From NCBI GenBank assembly GCA_002353585.1, contig DEJW01000001.1, positions 1-15,000 on the forward strand: a DNA stretch of 15,000 nucleotides. Reading direction: 5' to 3'. A program made the position numbers and the translations under genes. This document shows, one piece after another, positions 1 to 6,624 of the stretch (positions within the stretch are counted from its first letter, which is position 1; each line of letters starts with the position of its first letter). The notes below the pieces were generated by a model. The model ran no database searches. It had not been told where the DNA came from and was given only the letters and a program-made list of their open reading frames with translations. The DNA is from Prevotellaceae bacterium UBA2738. GTDB lineage: Bacteria; Bacteroidota; Bacteroidia; Bacteroidales; Bacteroidaceae.

Positions 1-20
1 TTCGAATCCGACAAGAGGCT
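1..20 (+). tRNA. 3' end of a tRNA, cut by the window edge (possibly tRNA-Thr)
   Basis: The window opens in a T-loop (TTCGAAT, 1-7). This is followed by the 3' T-stem strand CCGAC, a seven-base acceptor strand AAGAGGC (13-19) and a U discriminator at 20. The next bases are CTA, so CCA is not encoded, as is common in Bacteroidales. The anticodon lies outside the window, so identity cannot be read. A U discriminator in this group fits Thr, Gly or Cys, and Thr is only a guess from recalled acceptor sequences. A strong terminator follows within ten bases, which supports a real tRNA transcript end. Confidence 0.75.
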
Positions 21-29
21 CTAAAAAAC

Positions 30-61
30 AAAAGGATGGTGATTTCTTCACCATCCTTTTT
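30..61 (+). terminator. Rho-independent terminator after the tRNA
   Basis: A perfect 13-bp stem (30-42 with 48-60) encloses a five-base loop TTTCT and ends in a T run (57-61). It sits ten bases after the tRNA end and would stop tRNA transcription before the convergent glmM gene. Because both arms carry A/T runs at their outer ends, it could also work for transcripts arriving from glmM on the other strand. Confidence 0.9.
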
Positions 62-70
62 CTATATAGC

Positions 71-178
71 TTAATTATCAATTGTCAATTCTTGCGCTCC
101 GTAGGTGTTCTTGCTCTGGCAAGCGTAGCTTCGCGTCCGATTACAGGCGAGCAAAGCTCGGAGTTCAATTATCAATTG
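71..178. repeat. Compact repeat element with heptamer arms around a GC-rich core
   Basis: Tandem heptamers of the form TCAATTR lie on both sides: 72-91 on the left and 165-178 on the right, in the same orientation. Between them is a core that begins CTTGCGCTCC (91-100), contains GCTTCGCG (128-135), and ends in a small hairpin CGAGC-AAA-GCTCG (148-160). The right arm overlaps the 3' end of glmM and provides its stop codon. Two motifs of the core recur inside tamB (13445-13479). No open reading frame or transposase is present, so this looks like a short non-autonomous repeat. Its mode of spread is unknown. Confidence 0.6.
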
Positions 179-1580
179 AACCATACACCACTTCCATAAT
201 CTTCTTGCCTATCTCGTCAGCCTCTGCCATGGTGTGAGCCTCGCTATAGACACGAATGATAGGTTCGGTGTTAGACTTGCGCAGGTGTACCCACTTGTCA
301 GGGAAGTCGAGTTTTACGCCGTCGATGTCGTTAACGGTAACATCCTTTTCTGCGCTGTACATTTCCTTTACCTTTGCCAGAATAGCGTCAACGTCAACAT
401 CAGGAGTGAGGTCGATGCGGTTCTTGGCTATGAAGTATTCTGGGTAGGTTTTTCTCAGTTCACTTACTTTTTGAGCCTTTTTAGCCAACAGGCTGAGGAA
501 CAGTGCAATACCAACAAGAGCGTCGCGTCCGTAATGGCTGTCAGGATAGATGACTCCACCATTGCCTTCGCCACCTATCACGGCACCCACCTGCTTCATT
601 TTTGTTGTAACATTTACCTCGCCCACTGCAGCCGCTGTGTATGTGCCACCGTACTTCTCTGTCACGTCGCGAAGGGCACGGGTAGAAGAGAGGTTAGACA
701 CAGTATTGAGGGCAGGGTGGTTAGGGTCTTTCTGCATCTCAGAAAGGATGTAGTCTGCCACGCTGACAAGGGTGTATTCCTCACCATACATCTGTCCGTT
801 CTCACAGATAAAGGCAAGACGGTCAACGTCAGGGTCAACCACGATACCGAGGTCGTAGCCACCGCCCTTCAGCGTGTCCATGATGCCAGAGAGGTTCTTC
901 TCCAGAGGTTCAGGGTTATGCTGGAAGTCGCCGTTAGCTTCGCCATTGAGGAAGGTGTATTTCACACCAAGACGGTCGAGGAGGGCAGGGAGAATTATGC
1001 CTCCAACAGAGTTAATGGAGTCAACTACCACCTTGAAACCAGCCTTCTTAATAGCCTCTGCATCAACGAGTTTCAGGTTCATCACGGCATCGATATGCCT
1101 CTGGTCGAAATTCTCTTCTGTATATTTGCCCACATGGTCAACGTCAGCATACTCAAACGCCTCAGCCTCGGCAATAGCCAATACCTCGTTGCCGTCAGCA
1201 GCTGTGAGGAACTCACCATGCTTGTTGAGTAGTTTTAGTGCATTCCAGTGACGTGGGTTATGGGATGCCGTAATGATAATGCCACCGTCAGCACCAGCCA
1301 TGGTGACAGCCAGTTCGGTAGTAGGAGTTGAGGCAAGACCGATGTTCACCACGTCGTAGCCCATACCCATGAGGGTGCCGCAAACCACGTTCTTCACCAT
1401 CTCGCCTGATATGCGGGCGTCTCTGCCCACTACTATCTTGTTGCTTCCGTTGGGTGTTGACTTACGTATAAAGGTAGCATAAGCCGATGTAAACTTTACG
1501 ATGTCAAGGGGGTTGAGTGTGTCCCCGGCAGGTCCGCCGATAGTACCGCGAATGCCTGAAATGGATTTGATTAATGACAT
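165..1580 (-). CDS. glmM: Phosphoglucosamine mutase (alpha-D-phosphohexomutase family)
   Basis: The 471-residue product most likely interconverts glucosamine-6-phosphate and glucosamine-1-phosphate in the cytoplasm, the step before UDP-GlcNAc for peptidoglycan and glycolipids. The four hexomutase signatures are present: the catalytic serine loop TASHNP (S106), the metal loop DPDVDR (249-254), the sugar loop GEGNGG (337-342) and the phosphate loop RKSNTEPIIR (434-443). The phosphate loop has SNTEP where GlmM and phosphomannomutases usually have SGTEP; I recall this as normal for Bacteroidetes members. A phosphomannomutase role cannot be excluded from sequence alone. The gene follows the lipoprotein gene by 31 bases and probably shares its promoter. 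The last residues (SIDN) and the TGA stop are encoded by the TCAATTR repeat arm, so the C-terminus has been shaped by the repeat. Confidence 0.9.
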   Translation of the reverse strand: MSLIKSISGIRGTIGGPAGDTLNPLDIVKFTSAYATFIRKSTPNGSNKIVVGRDARISGEMVKNVVCGTLMGMGYDVVNIGLASTPTTELAVTMAGADGGIIITASHNPRHWNALKLLNKHGEFLTAADGNEVLAIAEAEAFEYADVDHVGKYTEENFDQRHIDAVMNLKLVDAEAIKKAGFKVVVDSINSVGGIILPALLDRLGVKYTFLNGEANGDFQHNPEPLEKNLSGIMDTLKGGGYDLGIVVDPDVDRLAFICENGQMYGEEYTLVSVADYILSEMQKDPNHPALNTVSNLSSTRALRDVTEKYGGTYTAAAVGEVNVTTKMKQVGAVIGGEGNGGVIYPDSHYGRDALVGIALFLSLLAKKAQKVSELRKTYPEYFIAKNRIDLTPDVDVDAILAKVKEMYSAEKDVTVNDIDGVKLDFPDKWVHLRKSNTEPIIRVYSEAHTMAEADEIGKKIMEVVYGSIDN

Positions 1581-1611
1581 AAGCTATATTAGGTTTAATG
1601 GTTGGATTGTG

Positions 1612-2250
1612 TTATCTGTCAACCTCGTACGTCATGTAGTAGTAGCAGGCATATACGCCTGAAACAGCTGCAGCAGTACCCTGGTCATGTGGTACAATCA
1701 GTCGCACGGTGGCATACTTGTCGTCTTCATCGACAGGTCGTCCCAAACGGATGTATTTCAATGGAACGAGCCATCCGCCAGGCACGGTCTTAGAGCCGTA
1801 GTAGTTATACATACGGCCATAAATGTATGAAGCGATATAAGTGCCCTGATAATTGTTTACAGAAAACTTGTCACAAAGAGTAGCAAAGGCAGGAGTACGG
1901 TTGGTGGTCTTGATAGAGTCGCCGTTGATGTTGTATTCCTGGTATCTTACCAGCACCTCGGCATTGTCGCCGTTCTTTGAGAGAATCTTACCCTGCTCAG
2001 GTCCTTTGTCTATGATATTCATGTAAACACCAGTATTGTTGAACTGCACATACTGGTTCTCTTTGGTAGTGTAATCCTGACTTTTAAATGTAGCCTCGTC
2101 GATAACCTCAATCTTGTTTTTTGAAATAAACTCGTCAATCTTATTGAACTCGCGTTCACGCTGTTCTGCGTATGTTTCTTGCTTTGAACACGATGCAAAG
2201 ATGGCTATCAGCGAGATGACTGTTGCTATGCTATATATGATTTTGTTCAT
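1612..2250 (-). CDS. Lipoprotein with a likely FKBP-like fold (DUF4827-like)
   Basis: The 212-residue protein begins with a short basic start, a hydrophobic stretch and the lipobox FASC, placing the lipidated cysteine at residue 21. It is therefore exported and membrane anchored. The rest resembles the Bacteroidetes DUF4827 family, often found beside glmM. The pattern is FKBP-like: a GVYMNIIDKG strand near residue 75, a V-RYQEYNINGDSI strand pair, a GGW-PLKYIRLGRP segment, then a RLIVPHDQG strand and a final YYYMTYEV strand. These parallel the order of FKBP prolyl isomerases, but the aromatic active-site residues are not clearly conserved, so catalysis is uncertain. It is the first gene of a probable two-gene unit with glmM; a consensus promoter lies 24 bases upstream of the ATG. 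Confidence 0.8.
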   Translation of the reverse strand: MNKIIYSIATVISLIAIFASCSKQETYAEQREREFNKIDEFISKNKIEVIDEATFKSQDYTTKENQYVQFNNTGVYMNIIDKGPEQGKILSKNGDNAEVLVRYQEYNINGDSIKTTNRTPAFATLCDKFSVNNYQGTYIASYIYGRMYNYYGSKTVPGGWLVPLKYIRLGRPVDEDDKYATVRLIVPHDQGTAAAVSGVYACYYYMTYEVDR

Positions 2251-2274
2251 TCAGTAAAATGATATTTTATCGTG

Positions 2275-2306
2275 CAAAGGTAATATTATTTGGGCAGAAA
2301 AACAAA
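2275..2306 (-). promoter_or_regulatory. Bacteroidetes-type promoter for the lipoprotein-glmM unit
   Basis: On the minus strand TTTG (2306-2303) is followed after 20 bases by TACCTTTG (2282-2275). This matches the Bacteroidetes primary-sigma consensus of TTG, 19-23 bases, TAnnTTTG. Transcription would begin near 2268 and give a leader of about 20 bases before the ATG at 2250. Confidence 0.75.
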
Positions 2307-2366
2307 TTACAGCCCATATTTTAACAATAGTTCAAATTTTTATGCATGAGTTTTGCACGTTACGGC

Positions 2367-3332
2367 TCAGTCCATAGGGAATCTTACGCCCCATTGCTCT
2401 CGCAATGTGTCCATCAGCTGCATTATGCGCAAAGTCTCGTCGTGGGGCATGAATGCAGTCTCGATTTGATGGTTTTCTATTGCCTCTTTACAAGCGCTGA
2501 ACTCATATTCGTAGCCTGTTATCTGCTGTGGCACGTGTATGTCTTCTACCAGCGTGCGGTCTGGGGCATAGAGGCTTATCAGCTGTGGGTTGTTGATGTT
2601 GTCAACCACTATAAAACCCTCTGTGCCTGTCAGCACTCCACGGTTGCTGCTTGTGGCGTTGGCTGTAGCCTGAATGGTTGCCATCACACCATTGGCAAGC
2701 GACAGGGTGATAACCTCGCTGAGGTCCATGCTAGTGTCTGACTGTGTGCAACAGCCTCCAATCTTTGTTACCTCCTCTTCACAAAACATCCTGACGAAAT
2801 TCAGTCCGTACACTCCCACATCCATCAGGGCTCCACCACACAGTTCTGGTTGCAGCAGTTTGGGTTTGCGCCACACCATGTTATAACCTATGTTGGCAGA
2901 GATAAGTCGCAGAGCTCCAATACGTTTCATCATCTCTCGTACTATCTCCACGGCAGGCTGGTAGCGAGTCCATATAGCCTCTGCCACAAACACCTTGTTC
3001 TTGTGTGCCAGGTCTATCACCTCCTTGCTCTGACGGTGGTTTGCCATGAATGCCTTCTCCACCAGACAGGGCTTGCCCGTCCTCAGTGCCTCCATTGTTA
3101 TGTCGTAGTGCATGGAGTGGGGGGTGGCAACATACACCAGGTCCACATCCTTGTCGTTGAGCAGTTCGCTATATGAGCCGTAGGCACGTTCTATGCCGTG
3201 TTCCTTGGCAAAAGCCTGAGCCTTCTCAATAGTGCGTGAAGCCACAGCAATGCACTCTGCATCCTGCATCTTGCTGAGAGTGTCGGCTGCAGTGCCAGCC
3301 ATTCGTCCTGTTGCTATAATTCCGATGTTCAT
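2367..3332 (-). CDS. Gfo/Idh/MocA family NAD(P)-dependent oxidoreductase
   Basis: This 321-residue cytoplasmic enzyme has the family's two parts. An N-terminal Rossmann domain starts MNIGIIATGRMAG (nucleotide-binding loop at residues 7-13), with the YVATPHSMHY strand at 67-76 and the EKAF motif at 92-95. The usual EKP lysine is kept (K93) and it is the likely catalytic base. The C-terminal alpha/beta domain carries GGALMDVGVYG (166-176). Closest recalled relatives act on sugars or dihydrodiols, for example anhydrofructose reductase or dihydrobenzenediol dehydrogenases. The substrate cannot be told from sequence. Length is typical for the family. It is divergent from the ABC-F gene and upstream of the lipoprotein gene, which has its own promoter, so it is probably a separate unit. 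Confidence 0.88.
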   Translation of the reverse strand: MNIGIIATGRMAGTAADTLSKMQDAECIAVASRTIEKAQAFAKEHGIERAYGSYSELLNDKDVDLVYVATPHSMHYDITMEALRTGKPCLVEKAFMANHRQSKEVIDLAHKNKVFVAEAIWTRYQPAVEIVREMMKRIGALRLISANIGYNMVWRKPKLLQPELCGGALMDVGVYGLNFVRMFCEEEVTKIGGCCTQSDTSMDLSEVITLSLANGVMATIQATANATSSNRGVLTGTEGFIVVDNINNPQLISLYAPDRTLVEDIHVPQQITGYEYEFSACKEAIENHQIETAFMPHDETLRIMQLMDTLREQWGVRFPMD

Positions 3333-3381
3333 AACTTTATGGTTTGTGTTTGGTAAAACGGGTATAATTCATTACAACCTA

Positions 3382-3411
3382 CAAAATTACGTATTTTTTT
3401 CGACAATTGAA
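3382..3411 (-). promoter_or_regulatory. Candidate promoter for the oxidoreductase gene
   Basis: TAATTTTG (3389-3382, minus strand) matches the TAnnTTTG -7 element, 49 bases upstream of the ATG. The upstream element is weak: TTC at 3411-3409 with a 19-base spacer. It interleaves with the plus-strand promoter of the ABC-F gene. Confidence 0.5.
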
Positions 3412-3429
3412 AAAAAATGAGTACCTTTG
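3399..3429 (+). promoter_or_regulatory. Candidate promoter for the ABC-F gene
   Basis: TACCTTTG (3422-3429) is an exact -7 element 36 bases before the ATG at 3466. The -33 element is imperfect, TTC at 3399-3401 with a 20-base spacer, set in a T tract. A purine-rich stretch ATAAGGA lies directly before the ATG, too close to be a standard ribosome-binding site. Confidence 0.6.
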
Positions 3430-3465
3430 CAGGCAAAATTTATAAATAAGGTAAAAAGATAAGGA

Positions 3466-5079
3466 ATGATTACAGTAACAAATCTTGCAATTCAGTTTGG
3501 AAAACGTGTGCTTTACAAGGACGTAAACCTCAAGTTTACTCCTGGCAATATCTATGGTATTATTGGTGCCAACGGCGCTGGTAAGTCAACTCTGCTGAGG
3601 GCTATCAGCGGAGAGTTGGAGCCAAATAAGGGTACTGTGGAGCTGGGACCTGGTGAGCGCCTTTCAGTATTGGAGCAGGACCACTTCAAGTATGACAACG
3701 AGACGGTTATCAATACTGTGCTCATGGGTCATCAGCCTCTATGGGAGAATATGAAGGAGCGTGAGGCTCTCTATGCAAAGCCCGAGATGACTGAGGAGGA
3801 TGGCAATCGTGCTGCTGAACTGGAGGAGAAGTTTGCCGAGATGGACGGTTGGAATGCTGAGAGCGATGCTGCCCAGCTGCTTTCAGGACTGGGCATCAAG
3901 GAGGCTGTGCATTATTCCATGATGTCTGAACTCTCTAATAATGAGAAGGTACGCGTGATGATGGCGAAGGCACTGTTTGGTAATCCTGACAACCTGTTGC
4001 TCGATGAGCCTACCAACGACCTCGACCTCGATACCGTGCAGTGGCTGGAGGAATACCTATCCAATGTGGAGCAGACAGTGCTCGTAGTGAGCCACGACCG
4101 TCACTTCCTCGATGCTGTCTCTACCCAGACTGTTGATATCGACTTTGGCAAGGTTACAATGTTTGCTGGTAACTATTCTTTCTGGTACGAATCAAGTCAG
4201 CTGGCACTCCGTCAGGCTCAGAACCAGAAGGCTAAGGCTGAGGAGAAGCGTAAGGAGCTGGAGGAGTTTATCAGACGATTCTCTGCCAATGTTGCCAAGT
4301 CTAAGCAGACCACCTCACGTAAGAAGATGCTTGAGAAACTGAACGTAGAGGAGATTCAGCCTTCTACCCGTAAATATCCAGGCATCATATTCCAGATGGA
4401 TCGTGAGCCAGGCAACCAGATACTCGAAGTGGAGAATCTGAAAGCTCTTGATGCTGATGGTTCAGTATTGTTTGACAATGTTTCATTCAACATAGAGAAG
4501 GGACAGAAGACCGTCTTCCTATCTCACAATCCAAAGGCTATGACAGCTCTATTCGAGATTATCAATGGCAACAGAGAGGCTGATGGCGGAACCTACAAGT
4601 GGGGTATCACCATTACAACGGCTTATCTGCCACTCGATAATACGGAGTTCTTCAAGAGCGACCTGAACCTTGTTGACTGGCTCTCACAATATGGTCCTGG
4701 CAATGAGGTGGTTATGAAGGGTTTCCTTGGCAGAATGCTCTTTAAGCAGGAAGAGGTGGAGAAGAAGGTCAACGTGCTCTCAGGTGGTGAGAAGATGCGT
4801 TGTATGATAGCAAGAATGCAGTTGCAGAATGCCAACTGTCTCATTCTCGATACTCCTACCAACCACCTCGATCTGGAGTCTATTCAGGCATTCAATAACA
4901 ACCTGATTACGTTTAAGGGCAACATTCTGTTTGCTTCTCACGACCACGAGTTTATCAATACCGTTGCCGACCGTATCATCGAACTGACACCTAAGGGTAC
5001 TATCGATAAACTGATGACCTATGATGACTACATCTATGATGAGGCTATCAAGGCACAGAAGGAGCAGATGTATTCTTAA
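3466..5079 (+). CDS. ABC-F family ATPase, YbiT-like, with a degenerate second ATP site
   Basis: The 537-residue protein has two ABC ATPase domains joined by a basic, coiled-coil-like linker (about 247-305) and no membrane segments. This is the layout of ABC-F factors, which act on the ribosome near the tRNA sites. Domain 1 has Walker A GANGAGKST (34-42), Walker B LLLDEPTNDLD (177-187, catalytic E181) and switch H210, but its signature is LSNNEK (156-161) instead of LSGGEK. Domain 2 keeps the signature LSGGEK (438-443) and H492, but its Walker A position reads SHNPKAMT (353-360) and its Walker B is LDTPTNHLD with T463 for the catalytic glutamate. In the head-to-tail pairing of ABC domains, one site is intact and the other lost on both faces. 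I recall similar sequences in Bacteroides, so this may be a lineage form. It is transcribed alone, converging with rsmE. Confidence 0.88.
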   Translation: MITVTNLAIQFGKRVLYKDVNLKFTPGNIYGIIGANGAGKSTLLRAISGELEPNKGTVELGPGERLSVLEQDHFKYDNETVINTVLMGHQPLWENMKEREALYAKPEMTEEDGNRAAELEEKFAEMDGWNAESDAAQLLSGLGIKEAVHYSMMSELSNNEKVRVMMAKALFGNPDNLLLDEPTNDLDLDTVQWLEEYLSNVEQTVLVVSHDRHFLDAVSTQTVDIDFGKVTMFAGNYSFWYESSQLALRQAQNQKAKAEEKRKELEEFIRRFSANVAKSKQTTSRKKMLEKLNVEEIQPSTRKYPGIIFQMDREPGNQILEVENLKALDADGSVLFDNVSFNIEKGQKTVFLSHNPKAMTALFEIINGNREADGGTYKWGITITTAYLPLDNTEFFKSDLNLVDWLSQYGPGNEVVMKGFLGRMLFKQEEVEKKVNVLSGGEKMRCMIARMQLQNANCLILDTPTNHLDLESIQAFNNNLITFKGNILFASHDHEFINTVADRIIELTPKGTIDKLMTYDDYIYDEAIKAQKEQMYS

Positions 5080-5092
5080 CTCGCATAGCTCG

Positions 5093-5140
5093 TACGAAAC
5101 GCAACCAGAGGTTGCTACGAAACGCTTCGCTACGAAAACG
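5093..5140. repeat. TACGAAACGC repeats around a palindrome in the convergent spacer
   Basis: The 67-base spacer between the ABC-F and rsmE stop codons contains TACGAAACGC at 5093 and 5116 and a variant TACGAAAACG at 5131. Between the first two copies is a perfect hairpin GCAACC-AGA-GGTTGC (5101-5115). For rsmE transcripts a T-rich stretch directly follows the stop, before the hairpin, so this is not a standard terminator. GCTTCGC (5124-5130) also occurs in the 71-178 element and in tamB at 13472. Confidence 0.6.
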
Positions 5141-5146
5141 AAAAAA

Positions 5147-5944
5147 TTATAATTTATTTGCCAGCTGCATTATCATAACCGCTGATAGTGCAGCTGTTTC
5201 TGTTCTCAGACGTTGAGAACCTAAGGAGGTGGAGATATAGCCATGCTCCATAGCCAGTTTTACCTCGTCGATGCTGAAATCACCCTCTGGACCTACGAGG
5301 ACGGTAATATTAACGGGAACGTTAACGGGAACGGGAACTGGAGTGGGAACCTTTGTAGTCTTTAATGATCCAAAGGACTCTAAAGACTCTAAGGACTCTA
5401 AGGACTTTAAGGTCTCGAAAAGGTCTTTTCTCTCTATCTCGTCATAGCAGTGGCAGATGAATTTCAGTCCCTCGCGAGGTTGCTCTATGAACGAGCGGAA
5501 CGACTGCAGGTCGTTCACCACTGGTTTCCATGCTTTTCTGCTTTGTTTGGTGGCAGCCACCACAATCTTGTCTATACGGTCTGTACGCATATTCCTGCGC
5601 TCAGAGAACTGGCACTCAAGGAATGAAAACTCATCCACACCTATCTCTGTAGCCTTTTCAGCCATCCACTCCGTGCGCTCCATCATCTTTGTTGGAGCCA
5701 TAGCGATGTGCAGTCTGCCTTGCCATGGGCACTGCTGGGGCATTGTTTCCATTATGTTGTAAGCGCAATGCTTCGACGATACCATCGTAACCTCAGCCTT
5801 GTAGAAGGTGCCTTTGCCATCCATCAGATATATGGTGTCACCCTCCTTTAGTCTCAATACGCGAATGGCATGCTGAGCCTCGTCATGGGGCAACTCCGTC
5901 AGTTTATCAGCCTCTGGTACGTAAAAGTATCTCTCTTCTTTCAT
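5147..5944 (-). CDS. rsmE: 16S rRNA m3U1498 methyltransferase with a repeat-encoded loop insertion
   Basis: RsmE uses S-adenosylmethionine to methylate N3 of U1498 in 16S rRNA of the 30S subunit. The 265-residue protein has the N-terminal PUA-like domain (HDEAQHAIRVLRLKEGD, 20-36) and a SPOUT methyltransferase domain. That domain includes KATEIGVDEF near 97-106, the SAM-pocket motif LVGPEGDFS (216-224) and LGSQRLRTETA (241-251). Between DLFETLK and the LVGPEGDFS strand lies a low-complexity stretch of about 37 residues (176-212), first SLE repeats then alternating valine with proline or asparagine. It is encoded by 9-base and 6-base DNA repeats and makes the protein longer than the roughly 235-240 residues I expect for Bacteroidales. 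Frame and downstream motifs are intact, so the enzyme is probably functional. The gene starts 2 bases after the BFN gene ends, so the two are likely translated together. Confidence 0.93.
   Translation of the reverse strand: MKEERYFYVPEADKLTELPHDEAQHAIRVLRLKEGDTIYLMDGKGTFYKAEVTMVSSKHCAYNIMETMPQQCPWQGRLHIAMAPTKMMERTEWMAEKATEIGVDEFSFLECQFSERRNMRTDRIDKIVVAATKQSRKAWKPVVNDLQSFRSFIEQPREGLKFICHCYDEIERKDLFETLKSLESLESLESFGSLKTTKVPTPVPVPVNVPVNITVLVGPEGDFSIDEVKLAMEHGYISTSLGSQRLRTETAALSAVMIMQLANKL
5306..5417. repeat. In-frame tandem repeats inside rsmE (period 9, then period 6)
   Basis: On the plus strand, 5373-5417 holds five 9-base units of the type AAGGACTCT: exact at 5373 and 5391, with variants at 5382, 5400 and 5409. 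Bases 5306-5350 hold 6-base units of the type GGGAAC and GTTAAC. Both periods are multiples of three and both run in frame in rsmE, giving SLE repeats and a valine/proline/asparagine alternation. The same hexamer family occurs in tamB. Confidence 0.85.
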
Positions 5945-5946
5945 AC

Positions 5947-6525
5947 TTATGCTTTGCGCCTTGACAGTTCTTCTTTTATCTGCTGTGCTGCCTCATAGTT
6001 CTCGTCGTCTATGCACTTCTGCATAGCCTTCTGCAGCATCGACTTGCTCAGGGTGTTCAGGGGCAGACTGATGCCCTTGGCATCCACACCCATATATTTT
6101 GTGCTCTGCACCTCCCACAGCGACTTCTCTATATATAAAGGTATGTGTGGGTCGGCATACGACAGCAGTATGCCATCACTCACTCTGATAGGGAAGGCTG
6201 TGCCAGTGCGCATATCTTCGAGTACGGCGCAGTATTGCCCGTCAACAATGCTCACAATTACCACGCACAACTCCATATTGGTCAGATATTTTATAGCTGC
6301 GCTGAGGGTTTCAGGCAGACAGCGTTTCATAGCGTTTATGGCAGACGAACGCTGTTCCAGGTTGCCCACATACTTTCCTCTGCGAATGGATATCTCATGT
6401 CGCATAACTGCGTCAACCACTATGGTCAGTTGCCTCTTCTCCTCCTCATCAGTCAGTATGAGGAGTGAAGCCACATTATTCGATACTATGTCAGTAACAC
6501 CTTGTACTATGAGTTTTATTCGCAT
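5947..6525 (-). CDS. BFN-domain (DUF151) protein with C-terminal UVR motif
   Basis: The 192-residue cytoplasmic protein carries a divergent bifunctional-nuclease (BFN, DUF151) domain over about residues 1-140. The best matching segment is FPIRVSDGILLSYADPHIPLYI (two halves, about 111-132), which parallels the family's RPSDAIALALR...PIYV block. Residues 163-189 (MLQKAMQKCIDDENYEAAQ and following) match a UvrB/UvrC-type UVR motif, a helical hairpin used for protein contact. Proteins with this pairing are common in Bacteroidetes. BFN proteins have been linked to nuclease activity in plants, but the bacterial role is unclear. It lies between the rpsP terminator and rsmE, with a 2-base gap to rsmE. 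I see no clear promoter directly upstream, so it may rely on read-through from rpsP or on a weak promoter. Confidence 0.8.
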   Translation of the reverse strand: MRIKLIVQGVTDIVSNNVASLLILTDEEEKRQLTIVVDAVMRHEISIRRGKYVGNLEQRSSAINAMKRCLPETLSAAIKYLTNMELCVVIVSIVDGQYCAVLEDMRTGTAFPIRVSDGILLSYADPHIPLYIEKSLWEVQSTKYMGVDAKGISLPLNTLSKSMLQKAMQKCIDDENYEAAQQIKEELSRRKA

Positions 6526-6557
6526 ACCTCTTTATACCCCTTTGAACTCTTTAACCC

Positions 6558-6597
6558 AAAAAAAGATGTACATGCCGTTGAGGCTTGCACATCTTTT
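6558..6597 (-). terminator. Terminator downstream of rpsP
   Basis: On the minus strand, AAAAGATGTGCA (6597-6586) pairs with TGTACATCTTTT (6572-6561) with one G-U pair. An inner GCC/GGC stem and a five-base loop lie at the tip, and a run of seven T follows (6564-6558). It starts 28 bases after the rpsP stop. It would end most rpsP transcripts before the BFN gene and may leave partial read-through. Confidence 0.8.
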
Positions 6598-6624
6598 GTC
6601 TTTTTCTTAATTGGTTGAGTAAGA

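Noticed and set aside
71..178. Attachment site of an integrative element at the tRNA 3' end
   Set aside because: The tRNA end is followed by its own terminator, no copy of the tRNA 3' end is seen downstream in the window, and no integrase is present.
234..1232. A 332-residue open frame on the plus strand opposite glmM
   Set aside because: It lies wholly antisense to a well-supported glmM, lacks recognisable motifs, and such long antisense frames follow from codon bias in the real gene.
3466..5079. ABC transporter or antibiotic resistance ABC-F
   Set aside because: There is no membrane domain. The linker and overall form fit the housekeeping YbiT-like group, and nothing points to a resistance-type extended linker loop.
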